Below, piece by piece: positions 7,824 through 15,931 of a stretch of 40,262 bases of DNA (its first letter is position 1; each line of letters begins with the position of its first letter). The translations under genes and the position numbers were made by a program. The stretch covers positions 1-40,262 of the forward strand of contig NZ_JRKO01000050.1 in assembly GCF_000763885.1 (NCBI RefSeq). The letters run 5' to 3'. The stretch comes from Paracoccus versutus (GTDB lineage: Bacteria; Pseudomonadota; Alphaproteobacteria; Rhodobacterales; Rhodobacteraceae). The notes beneath the pieces are model-generated. The model saw nothing but the letters and a program-made list of their open reading frames with translations. It made no database searches and was not told where the DNA came from.

Positions 7824-8502
7824 GGTGCCGCCCCAGGTCTTGATCGTCGCCCATGGCCAGCCCGGCGACCCCGCCCCGCAGCAACAGGCCATCGAGGCGC
7901 TGGCCGCCCGCATCCATGTCCCCGGTGCGCAGGTCCGGGGCGCGACGCTGGCCATGCCCGGCGCGCTGGACCGGGCCGACGACGAGACGCTGATCTATCC
8001 GCTGTTCATGGCGACGGGCTGGTTCACCCGCAGCGAACTGCCCCGCCGGCTGGCGCTGGCCGGCGCGGCGCAGGCCCGCATCCTGCCGCCCTTCGGCAGC
8101 GATCCCGGCCTGCCCGCGCTCTGCCTCGCCCAGGTCGCCGGGGCGGCCGAGGCGCAGGGCTGGCGGCTGGCCGAAACCCATGTGCTGGTCGCCGCCCATG
8201 GCTCTGGCCGCTCGCGCGCGCCGTCCGAGGCCGCACGGCAGATCGCGGCAAGCCTCGCCCCGCACGCCGCCGCCGCGACCTGCGGCTTCATCGAGGAAGC
8301 GCCCCATATCGCCGAGGCCGCCCGCGGCCTGCCCGCGCAGGCGATCTGCCTGCCGCTCTTTGCCACCCAGGCCGATCACGTCACAGACGACCTGCCCGCG
8401 GCCCTCTCCCAGGCGGGCTTCCAAGGCCTCCTCCTGCCCCCCGTCGGCCTTGCCCCCGAGGTTCCGGCGATGATCGCCAGGGCCATCGGCCGCGCGCTTT
8501 AG
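7816..8502 (+). CDS. cbiX: CbiX-type sirohydrochlorin chelatase
   Basis: 228 residues containing two CbiX repeats. The first starts with VLIVAHGQPGD (H13) and the second with HVLVAAHGSGRSRAPSEAA. The histidine of each HG motif and a late acidic/histidine segment (QADHVTDDLP) provide metal ligands. It should insert cobalt, iron or nickel into sirohydrochlorin, for sirohaem or cobalamin; the metal cannot be read from sequence. The start used is a GTG at 7816 overlapping DUF4202; another GTG at 7825 is possible, and neither has a strong ribosome binding site. The stop overlaps that of the convergent DUF1992 gene by 4 bases. Confidence 0.82.
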   Translation: MHRVPPQVLIVAHGQPGDPAPQQQAIEALAARIHVPGAQVRGATLAMPGALDRADDETLIYPLFMATGWFTRSELPRRLALAGAAQARILPPFGSDPGLPALCLAQVAGAAEAQGWRLAETHVLVAAHGSGRSRAPSEAARQIAASLAPHAAAATCGFIEEAPHIAEAARGLPAQAICLPLFATQADHVTDDLPAALSQAGFQGLLLPPVGLAPEVPAMIARAIGRAL

Positions 8503-8822
8503 CTCTTCATGAACCGCCGCCGCGCCTCGATGGCGATGGCGCGGCGCATCTCCAGATCGGCGATTCGCGCCAGCGCCGCATCGCGCTCGGCCCCTTCCGG
8601 GACCCCGGCCAGCGCCGTGCGCTCGGCGTCGATACGCTTCTTCAGCACGATCTCTTCGGGCAGGACACCGGCCTCGGCCATGATCCGAAAGCCGATGGCC
8701 TCGCCCGTTTCGGGCTCATGCCGCTGCGGCAAGGGCTTGCCCTCGCCCTCCAGGCCTGAAAGCTTGCCCTCGGCCCTGGCCTTCAGCATCATCCGTTCGG
8801 CAATCCGTTCCAGCCAGCGCAT
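8499..8822 (-). CDS. DUF1992 (DnaJ-C28-like) protein
   Basis: 107 residues from the ATG at 8822. Its N-terminus MRWLERIAERMMLKARAEGK followed by LSGLEGEGKPLP matches the DUF1992 family (the conserved region of DNAJC28), small helical proteins of unknown function. An in-frame ATG 17 codons upstream gives no family similarity and falls in a repeat-like sequence, so I use the internal start. It lies downstream of valS in the same direction, with 69 bases between, and could be read through from valS. Its stop codon overlaps that of cbiX on the other strand. Confidence 0.72.
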   Translation of the reverse strand: MRWLERIAERMMLKARAEGKLSGLEGEGKPLPQRHEPETGEAIGFRIMAEAGVLPEEIVLKKRIDAERTALAGVPEGAERDAALARIADLEMRRAIAIEARRRFMKS

Positions 8823-8837
8823 CTCGCCCGCCTTTCC

Positions 8838-8856
8838 GTTTCCCCAATACCCCTGC
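8838..8856. repeat. Single half-site of the CCAAATACCC palindrome family
   Basis: The sequence TTTCCCCAATACCCCTGCG resembles one arm of the palindrome at 2697-2756 (core CCAAATACCC followed by TGCG). It lies in the short gap between valS and the DUF1992 gene, and no second arm is visible. It may be a degenerate copy of the same dispersed element. Confidence 0.4.
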
Positions 8857-8891
8857 GACCGAGCCACCGGCACGGCGCAAGGGCCGGGGGC

Positions 8892-11800
8892 TTACATCGC
8901 CGCCAGCTGCGCCAGCGCCGCGCGGATGCGGGCCAGGTCGTCCTCGAGCGCCGCAAGCTTCTCGCGCGTCTCCTCGATCACCTCCGGCTCGGCATTCTCG
9001 ACAAAGCGCGGATTGGCCAGCCGCCCGCGCAGGCCCGAGGCGTCCTTCTCGGCCTTGGCAGCGGCCTTTTCCAGCCGCGCGGTCTCGGCGCCGACGTCGA
9101 TCATCGCGCCCACCGGCAGGGCAAAGCTCGCCCCCAGCGCCGCGACCGAGATCATGCCCGGTCCCATGACGCCCTCGACCGGTGCGTTCACCCGCGCCAG
9201 CCGCTCGATCAGCGGGGCGTTGGCGGCCAGCGCCGCCCGCGCCGCATCGTCGGCCTCGGTCACGATCAGGTCGGGGCGGGCGCCGGCCGGCACGCCGATC
9301 TGGGCGCGGGCCGAGCGGATGGCCTCGATCAGCGAGATCACCCAGTTCATCTGCCGGTCGGCCTCGGCGTCGATCAGCTCGGCGCCATAGGCGGGCCAGT
9401 CGCCATGCACCAGCATCCGTTCGCGATCCCCGGTCAAGGACCACAGCTCTTCGGTGACGAAGGGCATGATCGGGTGCAGCAGGGTGTAGCACTGGTCCAG
9501 CACCCAGCCCATGGTGGCCTGGGTTTCCTCGCGATACTCGCCGTCGAACAGGGGCTTCGAGAACTCGACATACCAGTCGCAGACCTTGCCCCAGACGAAG
9601 GCGTAAAGCCCCGAGGCCGCGTCATTGAAGCGGAAGCCGGCCAGCGCTTCGTCGGTGGCCTGCCGGATGCGGGCGACCTCGCCGATGATCCAGCGGTTCA
9701 CCACGTGCCGGGGCTGGGGCCGCGCACCGCCGCCGCGAACGCCGTTCATCTCGGCAAAGCGGGTGGCGTTCCAGATCTTGGTGACGAAATTGCGGTTCGC
9801 CTCGACATGCTTCGGCCCCAGCTTGGGGTCGCGGCCCATGGCGGCCATGCTGGTCAGGGTAAAGCGCAGCGCGTCGGCGCCGTATTCGTCGATCAGGGTC
9901 AGCGGGTCGATGACGTTGCCTTTCGACTTCGACATCTTGGCGCCCTTTTCGTCGCGCACCAGCCCGTGGACATAGACGGTGCGGAACGGCACCTGCCCGA
10001 CCACGGCCAGCTGCATCATCATCATCCGGGCGACCCAGAAGAAGATGATGTCGAAGCCCGTCACCAGCACGTCGGTCGGGAAATAGCGGCGCAGCTCGGC
10101 CGTGTCCTCGGGCCAGCCCAGCGTGCCGATGGGCCACAGCCCCGAGGAAAACCAGGTATCCAGCACATCCGCGTCGCGCCAGACCGGATAGACCAGCTTC
10201 GTCGGATCCTGCGTCAGGTTGTAATCGGCCAGCCCCTGGGCAAAGGCGTCGATGGCGGCCTCGCGGCCCGCGACCTCGACCACGCGGGCCATCTCCAGCG
10301 GCACCGGCAGTTCGGCGATGGAATCGCGGAACTTCTCGACCACCTCGGCAAAGCTCGACGCGGCATGGTGGATCTCGTCGCGATGGACCAGGCCCTCTTC
10401 CAGCAGGGCAAAGATCTCGACCTCGTCCAGCACGCCGTCATGGTCGTCCTCGACCTGGCCCTCCAGCCGCAGGTCGAGCCCGTACCAGACCGGGATCTGG
10501 TGGCCCCACCACAGCTGGCGGCTGATGGTCCAGGGCTCGATGTTCTCCAGCCAGTGGAAATAGACCTTTTCATGCTGCTCGGGCAGGATGCGGGTCTGGC
10601 CCGAGCGCACCGCCTCCAGCGCCGGGCCGACGATCCTGGCGGTGTCCACGAACCACTGGTCGGTCAGCATCGGCTCGATGACCACGCCCGAGCGGTCGCC
10701 AAAGGGCTGCATGATCGGCTTGCTGTCCACCAGGGCGCGGCGTTCCAGATGCTCGGCGCCGGTTTCCTTGTCGATGGACTTGTGCAGATAGGTGACGGCC
10801 AGCCCTTCGCCGGTGATCGCCTCGACCACGCGGGCCCGCGCCTCGTAGCGGTCGAGGCCGCGCAGCTCTTCCGGCACCAGGTTCACGTTCGAGACGTCGC
10901 CCACGTCCTCGCCCCGCGCGGCGCGGGTGGCGATCTCGGCGCTTTCCTCGTAGCCGAGGCCGTCGTCGCGCATCCGCCCCTTGCCGTCCATCAGCACGTA
11001 AAGCGGGATGCCCGCGCGCATGGCCACGGCATAGTCGTTGAAGTCATGCGCCCCGGTGATCTTGACCGCGCCCGAGCCGAAATCCGGGTCGGGATATTCG
11101 TCGGTGATGATCGGGATCAGGCGGCGGTGTTCCTTGGGCCCGACCGGGATCTCGCAAAGCTTGCCGACGATGGGGGCATAGCGCGCATCGTCCGGGTGGA
11201 CAGCGACCGCGCCGTCGCCCAGCATGGTCTCGGGCCGGGTGGTGGCGATGGAGATATAGTCGCGGGTCTCGCGCAGGGTGACGTTGCCGTCGGCGTCGCG
11301 TTCCACGTATTCATAGGTCTCGCCGCCGGCCAGCGGATACTTGAAATGCCACATATGGCCGGGAACCTCGCGGTTCTCGACCTCGAGGTCGGAAATCGCC
11401 GTCTCGAAATGCGGATCCCAGTTGACCAGCCGCTTGCCGCGATAGATCAGGCCCTTGTCGTGCATGTCCACGAAGACCTTGATGACGGCGTCGTGGAAAT
11501 TGCCCTCTTCGCCCTCGGGCGCGCCGGGGGCGCCGGACATGGTGAAGGCGTTGCGCGACCAGTCGCAGGATGCGCCCAGGCGCTTCAGTTGCTCGATGAT
11601 GGTATGGCCGGATTCCTGCTTCCAGGCCCAGACCTTTTGCAGGAAGGCCTCGCGCCCGATGTCGCGGCGGTTCGGTTCCTGCCGCTCGGCCATGCGGCGT
11701 TCCACGACCATCTGCGTGGCGATGCCGGCATGGTCCTGGCCGGGCTGCCACAGCGTGTCGAAGCCGCGCATCCGGTGCCAGCGCACCAGGATGTCCTGCA

Positions 11801-11984
11801 AGGTGTTGTTCAGCGCGTGGCCGATATGCAGGCTGCCGGTCACGTTCGGGGGCGGGATCACCACCGAGAAGCTTTCCGCCCCCGGCTTCGCATTGGCGCC
11901 CGCGGCGAAGGCATTGCTTGCCGCCCATTCCCGCGCGATCCGCGCCTCGGCGGTCCCGGCGTCGAAATTCTTGTCCATGGCCAT
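8892..11984 (-). CDS. valS: Valyl-tRNA synthetase
   Basis: 1030 residues, starting at the ATG at 11984, which has AAGGGG eight bases upstream; a second ATG six bases on is too far from this site. The class I signature is seen as PNVTGSLHIGHALN near residue 45 (HIGH) and GAKMSKSKGNVIDP (KMSKS). The CP1 editing domain lies between them (TTRPETMLGDGAVAVHPDD). The C-terminal arm has the ValRS coiled coil (RLEKAAAKAEKDASGLRGRL). The enzyme charges tRNA-Val and edits Thr-tRNA. It follows the GST operon by 61 bases in the same direction. Its ribosome binding site sits in a perfect hairpin, described separately. Confidence 0.97.
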   Translation of the reverse strand: MAMDKNFDAGTAEARIAREWAASNAFAAGANAKPGAESFSVVIPPPNVTGSLHIGHALNNTLQDILVRWHRMRGFDTLWQPGQDHAGIATQMVVERRMAERQEPNRRDIGREAFLQKVWAWKQESGHTIIEQLKRLGASCDWSRNAFTMSGAPGAPEGEEGNFHDAVIKVFVDMHDKGLIYRGKRLVNWDPHFETAISDLEVENREVPGHMWHFKYPLAGGETYEYVERDADGNVTLRETRDYISIATTRPETMLGDGAVAVHPDDARYAPIVGKLCEIPVGPKEHRRLIPIITDEYPDPDFGSGAVKITGAHDFNDYAVAMRAGIPLYVLMDGKGRMRDDGLGYEESAEIATRAARGEDVGDVSNVNLVPEELRGLDRYEARARVVEAITGEGLAVTYLHKSIDKETGAEHLERRALVDSKPIMQPFGDRSGVVIEPMLTDQWFVDTARIVGPALEAVRSGQTRILPEQHEKVYFHWLENIEPWTISRQLWWGHQIPVWYGLDLRLEGQVEDDHDGVLDEVEIFALLEEGLVHRDEIHHAASSFAEVVEKFRDSIAELPVPLEMARVVEVAGREAAIDAFAQGLADYNLTQDPTKLVYPVWRDADVLDTWFSSGLWPIGTLGWPEDTAELRRYFPTDVLVTGFDIIFFWVARMMMMQLAVVGQVPFRTVYVHGLVRDEKGAKMSKSKGNVIDPLTLIDEYGADALRFTLTSMAAMGRDPKLGPKHVEANRNFVTKIWNATRFAEMNGVRGGGARPQPRHVVNRWIIGEVARIRQATDEALAGFRFNDAASGLYAFVWGKVCDWYVEFSKPLFDGEYREETQATMGWVLDQCYTLLHPIMPFVTEELWSLTGDRERMLVHGDWPAYGAELIDAEADRQMNWVISLIEAIRSARAQIGVPAGARPDLIVTEADDAARAALAANAPLIERLARVNAPVEGVMGPGMISVAALGASFALPVGAMIDVGAETARLEKAAAKAEKDASGLRGRLANPRFVENAEPEVIEETREKLAALEDDLARIRAALAQLAAM

Positions 11985-11992
11985 GTCGCTCA

Positions 11993-12013
11993 CCCCTTGA
12001 ATTGCCCAAGGGG
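11993..12013 (-). promoter_or_regulatory. Hairpin covering the valS ribosome binding site
   Basis: CCCCTTG at 11993-11999 and CAAGGGG at 12007-12013 form a perfect 7-bp stem with a 7-base loop. In the valS mRNA the second arm is CAAGGGG, which contains the presumed ribosome binding site eight bases before the start codon. Folding would hide the site. This could set the translation level of valS, or limit it when it is read through from the upstream operon. Confidence 0.55.
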
Positions 12014-12045
12014 ATAGCGAAACCACGGCGAAAGGCCAAGAGGCG

Positions 12046-12705
12046 CTAGAGAAACCGCGCCGCAATCCCGTCCTTGAACGGGAACCAGCCGTAATAGGGC
12101 CGCGCGCCCTCGATCACCCGCTGGACCGGGGGTCGCGCCACCAGCCGTTTGAAATACGCGCTCAGGCGCGGATGATCCGCAAAGGGATGGATGGCGCCGG
12201 CATAGAACAGTGCCGGAAAGGCCGCGCAATCGGCCAGGCCGAAGCGGCCGGCGATCCAGTCGCGGCCGTCAAGCTGGCGGTCCAGCGCGGCATAGGCCAG
12301 GTCCAGCTTGCCGCGGGCAAAGGGCGCCACGCGCTCCTCGGCCCCCTCGGCCATGAAGATGCGGGCATCGACGATCTGCTGCATCATCTGCATGACCTGG
12401 AAATCCAGGAAGCGATCCCATTGCCGCGCCGGCAGCGAGGCATCGGGGTCCGGGTCCAAGAGCCGCTGCGGCCCGGAATGATGCCGATCCAGCCATTCGA
12501 TCATCAGCGAGCTTTGCGACAGCACCAGATCGCCCTCGCGCAGCGCCGGCATCCGGCCCATGGGTTCGACCGAGCGCATCAGCGCCCGGTCGCTTTCGTC
12601 ACCCAGGTCGATGTGGCGAAACTCGAAATCCGTCCCCAGTTCGTGAAGCGCGATCAGCACCTTTTGCGTATAGGAGGACAGCGGGTGGCCATAGAGCGTC
12701 AGCAT
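12046..12705 (-). CDS. Glutathione S-transferase family protein (distal gene of the pair)
   Basis: 219 residues. The N-terminal thioredoxin-fold domain MLTLYGHPLSSYTQKVLIAL has a serine-rich active-site region. It is followed by MGRMPALREGDLVLSQSSLMIEWL, the conserved cis-proline and glutathione-binding ES/QS motif, and an all-helical C-terminal domain. The substrate is unknown. Its ATG overlaps the stop of the other GST gene by one base (TGATG at 12703-12707), so it is coupled to it. It is the last gene of the DUF1428-VOC-YceI-GST-GST operon. Sequence similarity to the neighbouring GST is low, so this is not a recent duplication. Confidence 0.88.
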   Translation of the reverse strand: MLTLYGHPLSSYTQKVLIALHELGTDFEFRHIDLGDESDRALMRSVEPMGRMPALREGDLVLSQSSLMIEWLDRHHSGPQRLLDPDPDASLPARQWDRFLDFQVMQMMQQIVDARIFMAEGAEERVAPFARGKLDLAYAALDRQLDGRDWIAGRFGLADCAAFPALFYAGAIHPFADHPRLSAYFKRLVARPPVQRVIEGARPYYGWFPFKDGIAARFL

Positions 12706-13337
12706 CACGCGGCCTGCGCGAAATGCGCGACCTGTGCGGCATGGGCGCGCCGGAAGGCCGGGCGGGCGGTGATGCGGTTCATGTAGGCCGCCAGCACCGG
12801 ATAGGCGGCAAGCTCGCCCAGGCTGTCGACGAGGCGCAGCACGTCGGCCAGCAATATGTCGGCGATGGTGAAGCGGCCGGCGGCGATGAAATCCCGCCCC
12901 TCCAGTACCGGCACCAGTTGGGCCAGGCGTTCGCGCAGGCGCGGCAGGGCCAGTTCCTCGGCCCGTGCGTCCTGGTCGAAGATCCGCGCCAGAGCCATGG
13001 CCATCACCGGGGGCTCCAGCGTGTTGAGCGCGGCGATCAGCCATTGCTGCGTCTCGGCCCGCGCGGCGGCGTCGCGCGGCATCAGCGTCTCGGCGCGCTC
13101 GCCCAGGTAAAGCAGGATCGCGCCGCTTTCGAACAGCGACAGATCGCCGTCGCGCAGGATCGGCACCTGGCCAAAGGGCTGGCGGGCGAAATGCTGCGCG
13201 GTCTTTTCGCGCACGCTGGTGGTTTCGATCCGATAGGGCAGGCCGGCTTCCTCGCAGGCCCAGCGGATGCGCAGGTCGCGGACATAGCCCACGGCAAAGG
13301 GCGGCACCCAATCATAGGTGGTGATGACGAAGGTCAT
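12705..13337 (-). CDS. Glutathione S-transferase family protein (proximal gene of the pair)
   Basis: 210 residues. The thioredoxin-fold half contains RIRWACEEAGLPYRIETTSV, PFGQVPILRDGDLSLFESGA (cis-proline and the glutathione-binding ES pair) and ILLYLGER. The C-terminal helical domain has FTIADILLADVLR, the GST N-capping box region. The start lies three bases after the YceI stop, and its AGGAG is inside the end of that gene, so translation is coupled. Together with VOC and YceI relatives upstream it suggests an operon handling an electrophile or organic peroxide; the actual substrate is not readable. Confidence 0.88.
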   Translation of the reverse strand: MTFVITTYDWVPPFAVGYVRDLRIRWACEEAGLPYRIETTSVREKTAQHFARQPFGQVPILRDGDLSLFESGAILLYLGERAETLMPRDAAARAETQQWLIAALNTLEPPVMAMALARIFDQDARAEELALPRLRERLAQLVPVLEGRDFIAAGRFTIADILLADVLRLVDSLGELAAYPVLAAYMNRITARPAFRRAHAAQVAHFAQAA

Positions 13338-13340
13338 GGC

Positions 13341-13976
13341 TTACTCCTGCCGGGCGAACTCGGCGTCGATTTCGATGGTGATCGGATCGGTGAAGAATTC
13401 GTTCATGCCATGGGCCTGCGGGTCGATCTGGGTCCGGGCATGGATGCCGATCAGGTCGCGGATGATCGGATTGCCGGATTCGTCGCCGGTATAGCCTTTG
13501 CCGGCGCCGATCAGAGTCACGTCGAATGTGGCGGGCCGGGTCTGGCCCAGCAGCGTCAGCTGGCCCGAAACCTTGCCCTGGGTCGGGCTTTCCGCCGCGA
13601 AGCTGTCGGCGGCGAAGCGCGCGGTGGGGTTCGCCGCGCCGTCCAGATAGTCCGGGCCGGTCAGGATCTCGGCAAAGCCGGCGACCGGGGTCATGATCGA
13701 GGCGATCTCGACCTCGGCCTCGAGCCGGCTTTGCGTCGGGTCGTCCGGGTTCCAGTCGAGCTGGCCCGAGACCGCGCCAAAGCGGAACACGCTGACCGAA
13801 AAGCCCATATGCGGCACGCGGGCCTGCACCGCCGAATGCGCCGGGTCCAGCCGATAGGCCCCGGCGGCCGCGGCGTGATAGTCCTGCTGGCCGCGCGGGA
13901 TGCTGTCCGGCGTCACCTCCTGGGCCGCAGCGGGTGCGGCCCAGAGGGCAAGCGCGATCACGGATGCGCGGATCAT
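13341..13976 (-). CDS. YceI-family periplasmic protein
   Basis: 211 residues with a clear Sec signal peptide (MIRASVIALALWAAPAAAQE, cleavage likely after A18). A lipocalin-like YceI domain follows: YRLDPAHSAVQARVPHMGFS and later SGQLTLLGQTRPATFDVTL. YceI proteins bind isoprenoid-type lipids such as polyprenyl quinols in the periplasm and are often induced by stress. The ATG at 13976 overlaps the VOC stop in an ATGA (13973-13976); a longer frame through the VOC gene has no family match. It is the third gene of the HxlR-linked operon and its only visibly exported product. Confidence 0.9.
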   Translation of the reverse strand: MIRASVIALALWAAPAAAQEVTPDSIPRGQQDYHAAAAGAYRLDPAHSAVQARVPHMGFSVSVFRFGAVSGQLDWNPDDPTQSRLEAEVEIASIMTPVAGFAEILTGPDYLDGAANPTARFAADSFAAESPTQGKVSGQLTLLGQTRPATFDVTLIGAGKGYTGDESGNPIIRDLIGIHARTQIDPQAHGMNEFFTDPITIEIDAEFARQE

Positions 13977-14761
13977 GGCGTTTCGTCCTTGGGCCCGACC
14001 ACGGCGAAATGCGCGCCCTGCGGGTCGCGCGCCACCGCGATGAAGGCCGAGCCGGGCACCTCGATCGGGCCGTGCAGAACCTCGCCGCCGCCCTCGCGGA
14101 TGCGGGCGATGGCGGCATCGACGCCGTTCACGCCGAAATAGGCCAGCCAGCAAGGCACCGGCGCCTCGCCCAGGCCCATCATGCCGCCGATGTCGCCGCC
14201 CTGCCAGGAAAACAGCTGGTAGGTGCCCATCTCGCCCATGTCCATGGCGGTGGACTTGGTCCAGCCGAACAGCTCGGCATAGAAGTCGAAGCCCGCGGCG
14301 GGATCGGTGGACATCAGCTCGGTCCAGTTGCCGTGGCCTTCCTTGCCTTGGTTCCAGGCCCCGGATTCGACCGGGGGCTGCGGGTCCATCGGCGCCGGTT
14401 GCAGGATGCCGAAAGTCGCGCCCTGCGGGTCGGTGAGGACGGCAAAGCGCCCGGTGCCGGGAATGTCGGCCGGCTCGCGGAACACCTTGCCGCCCAGGGT
14501 CTTGACCTTGGCCGCGGTGGCATCGGCATCGTCCACGTCGAAATAGATCATCCAGAAGGGCGGGACGCCGGCGCAGTCGTCCGGCATTTCCATCAGCCCG
14601 GCGACCATGTCGTCGCCGTGGCTGGCGAGGTGATAGGTAAAGCCCTCCATCCCGGAATCGGCGGTGGTCCAGCCGAGGACCTTGCCGTAGAAGATCTCGG
14701 TCGCGTCGAGCCCGCCCTTGGCGGTGGACAGCTCGAACCAGCAGGGTTTGCCGTGATACAT
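13973..14761 (-). CDS. Two-domain VOC (glyoxalase/bleomycin-resistance) family protein
   Basis: 262 residues made of two vicinal-oxygen-chelate domains. The first begins PCWFELSTAKGGLDATEIFY and ends GRFAVLTDPQGATFGILQP; the second begins NWTELMSTDPAAGFDFYAEL and ends AFIAVARDPQGAHFAVV. The layout matches the 27-kDa antigen/hydroxylase-type VOC proteins, often called glyoxalases without proof. A metal-dependent reaction on a small electrophile is likely. The ATG at 14761 has GGAGGG four bases upstream. It lies 11 bases after DUF1428 and overlaps YceI by four bases, so the three are one unit. Confidence 0.87.
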   Translation of the reverse strand: MYHGKPCWFELSTAKGGLDATEIFYGKVLGWTTADSGMEGFTYHLASHGDDMVAGLMEMPDDCAGVPPFWMIYFDVDDADATAAKVKTLGGKVFREPADIPGTGRFAVLTDPQGATFGILQPAPMDPQPPVESGAWNQGKEGHGNWTELMSTDPAAGFDFYAELFGWTKSTAMDMGEMGTYQLFSWQGGDIGGMMGLGEAPVPCWLAYFGVNGVDAAIARIREGGGEVLHGPIEVPGSAFIAVARDPQGAHFAVVGPKDETP

Positions 14762-14772
14762 GGTTCCCTCCG

Positions 14773-15129
14773 TCAGGCTTTCACGTCCACGATGGGCTCG
14801 AATCCGCCCCACATCATGCGCATGCCGTCGAAGGGCATCTCGGGCGGCGCCTGCATCTCGGGGTCGGAGGTCATCTTTTCCTGCGCCGCGTCCGAGGTCG
14901 CCTTGTCGGGCCATTCGATCCACGAGAACACCACGGTCTCGTCGTCCTTGGCCTGGGTGGACATGTAGAAGTCGTTCACCTTGCCGCGGGGCACGTCCAC
15001 GCCCCAGGCCTCGACCATGCGCAGCGCGCCATAGCGCTTGAACATGGGCCAGGCCGCATTGGCCATGTCGATGTATTTCTGCTTGTTCGCGGTCGGAACC
15101 GCCAGCAGGAAACCGGAGTAGTAGGTCAT
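14773..15129 (-). CDS. DUF1428 family protein
   Basis: 118 residues. The sequence pattern (MTYYSGFLLAVPTANKQKYI, then WGVDVPRGKVNDFYMSTQAK and VVFSWIEWPDKATSDAA) matches DUF1428, a ferredoxin-fold dimeric alpha-beta-barrel family like E. coli YbaA. No enzymatic role is established. It is the first gene of the five-gene operon and is divergent from the HxlR regulator, with 88 bases between them that contain a dyad. It is therefore the probable direct target of that regulator. Confidence 0.87.
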   Translation of the reverse strand: MTYYSGFLLAVPTANKQKYIDMANAAWPMFKRYGALRMVEAWGVDVPRGKVNDFYMSTQAKDDETVVFSWIEWPDKATSDAAQEKMTSDPEMQAPPEMPFDGMRMMWGGFEPIVDVKA

Positions 15130-15179
15130 CTCTCTTCCTCCTCATCGGGCGCGAGATGCGCCAATGAGTCGCAGGCTGG

Positions 15180-15204
15180 CAGTTGCAGTATGAAAAAGCA
15201 ACTG
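15180..15204. promoter_or_regulatory. Candidate HxlR operator
   Basis: CAGTTGC at 15180-15186 and GCAACTG at 15198-15204 are perfect inverted repeats with an 11-base spacer. They sit in the 88-base divergent gap between the DUF1428 operon and the HxlR gene. Winged-helix HxlR dimers bind such dyads between divergent genes. The assignment is positional; no binding data can be read here. Confidence 0.6.
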
Positions 15205-15217
15205 CTAATATCCAAAC

Positions 15218-15931
15218 ATGACTGATACCGGCAAGATCTCGCGACTGCGCTATGAAGAAGGGTGCCTTGGCGCCCATGCGCTGAATTTCATCGGCGACCG
15301 CTGGGCGCTTCTGGTGGTGCGCGAATTGATGTTTGCGCCCAAGCGCTTCCAGATGATCCGCGCCGGGCTGCCGGGCGTCACGGCCAGCGTGCTGACCCAG
15401 CGCCTGACCCAGCTGGTGCAGGCGGGGGTGGTGGCGCATGACGACGTGCTGGGGCTTTATGCGCTGACCGATGCCGGCCGGGCGCTGCATCCGGTGCTGC
15501 GCGAGCTGTGCCGCTGGGCGCTGCTGATGCCGGGGCACGACCCGCGGAAATTCATCAGCATTTCCGCGCTGATGATCTCGATCGCGGCCACGGTGGACCA
15601 GGCGGCTGCCGCCGGATCACCGCTGCGCGCGGGCTTCGTCTCGGGCAAGGAGGGGTTCGAGGTCGCGCTTTCCGCGCAAGGTGCGCCGCAGGTGCGGGCG
15701 GTGCGTGCGCCCGAGGCGGATTTCGTGCTGGAGGGTTCGGGCAATGCGCTGGCGGCGGCGGTCTATGGGCCGGGGCCGGCGGTGCTGGCCTCGGCCGGGC
15801 TGGTGGCGCTGCGCGGCGACCGCAGCGCCGCGCAGCAGTTCACGGCGCTGTTCCGCCTGGAGCCTCAGACCAGGTCCAGCAGCGATTCGCCCGACGAGAC
15901 CGAGCAGGCGCTGGGCGCCTCTTCGACCTGA
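15218..15931 (+). CDS. HxlR-family winged-helix transcriptional regulator with C-terminal extension
   Basis: 237 residues, twice the length of a minimal HxlR protein. Residues about 13-100 form the winged helix: EGCLGAHALNFIGDRWALLVVRELMFAPKRF, then GVTASVLTQRLTQLVQAGVV. The first cysteine and the DRW motif are family hallmarks. Residues about 130-225 look like an SCP2-type ligand-binding extension, though my confidence in that is moderate. It is divergent from the DUF1428-VOC-YceI-GST-GST operon and probably controls it in response to a small molecule. The 3' end overlaps the convergent peroxiredoxin gene by 67 bases. Confidence 0.87.
   Translation: MTDTGKISRLRYEEGCLGAHALNFIGDRWALLVVRELMFAPKRFQMIRAGLPGVTASVLTQRLTQLVQAGVVAHDDVLGLYALTDAGRALHPVLRELCRWALLMPGHDPRKFISISALMISIAATVDQAAAAGSPLRAGFVSGKEGFEVALSAQGAPQVRAVRAPEADFVLEGSGNALAAAVYGPGPAVLASAGLVALRGDRSAAQQFTALFRLEPQTRSSSDSPDETEQALGASST

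Noticed and set aside
9405..12017. A plus-strand open frame of 870 codons opposite valS
   Set aside because: valS is unmistakable on the other strand; the antisense product has no domain or ribosome binding site.
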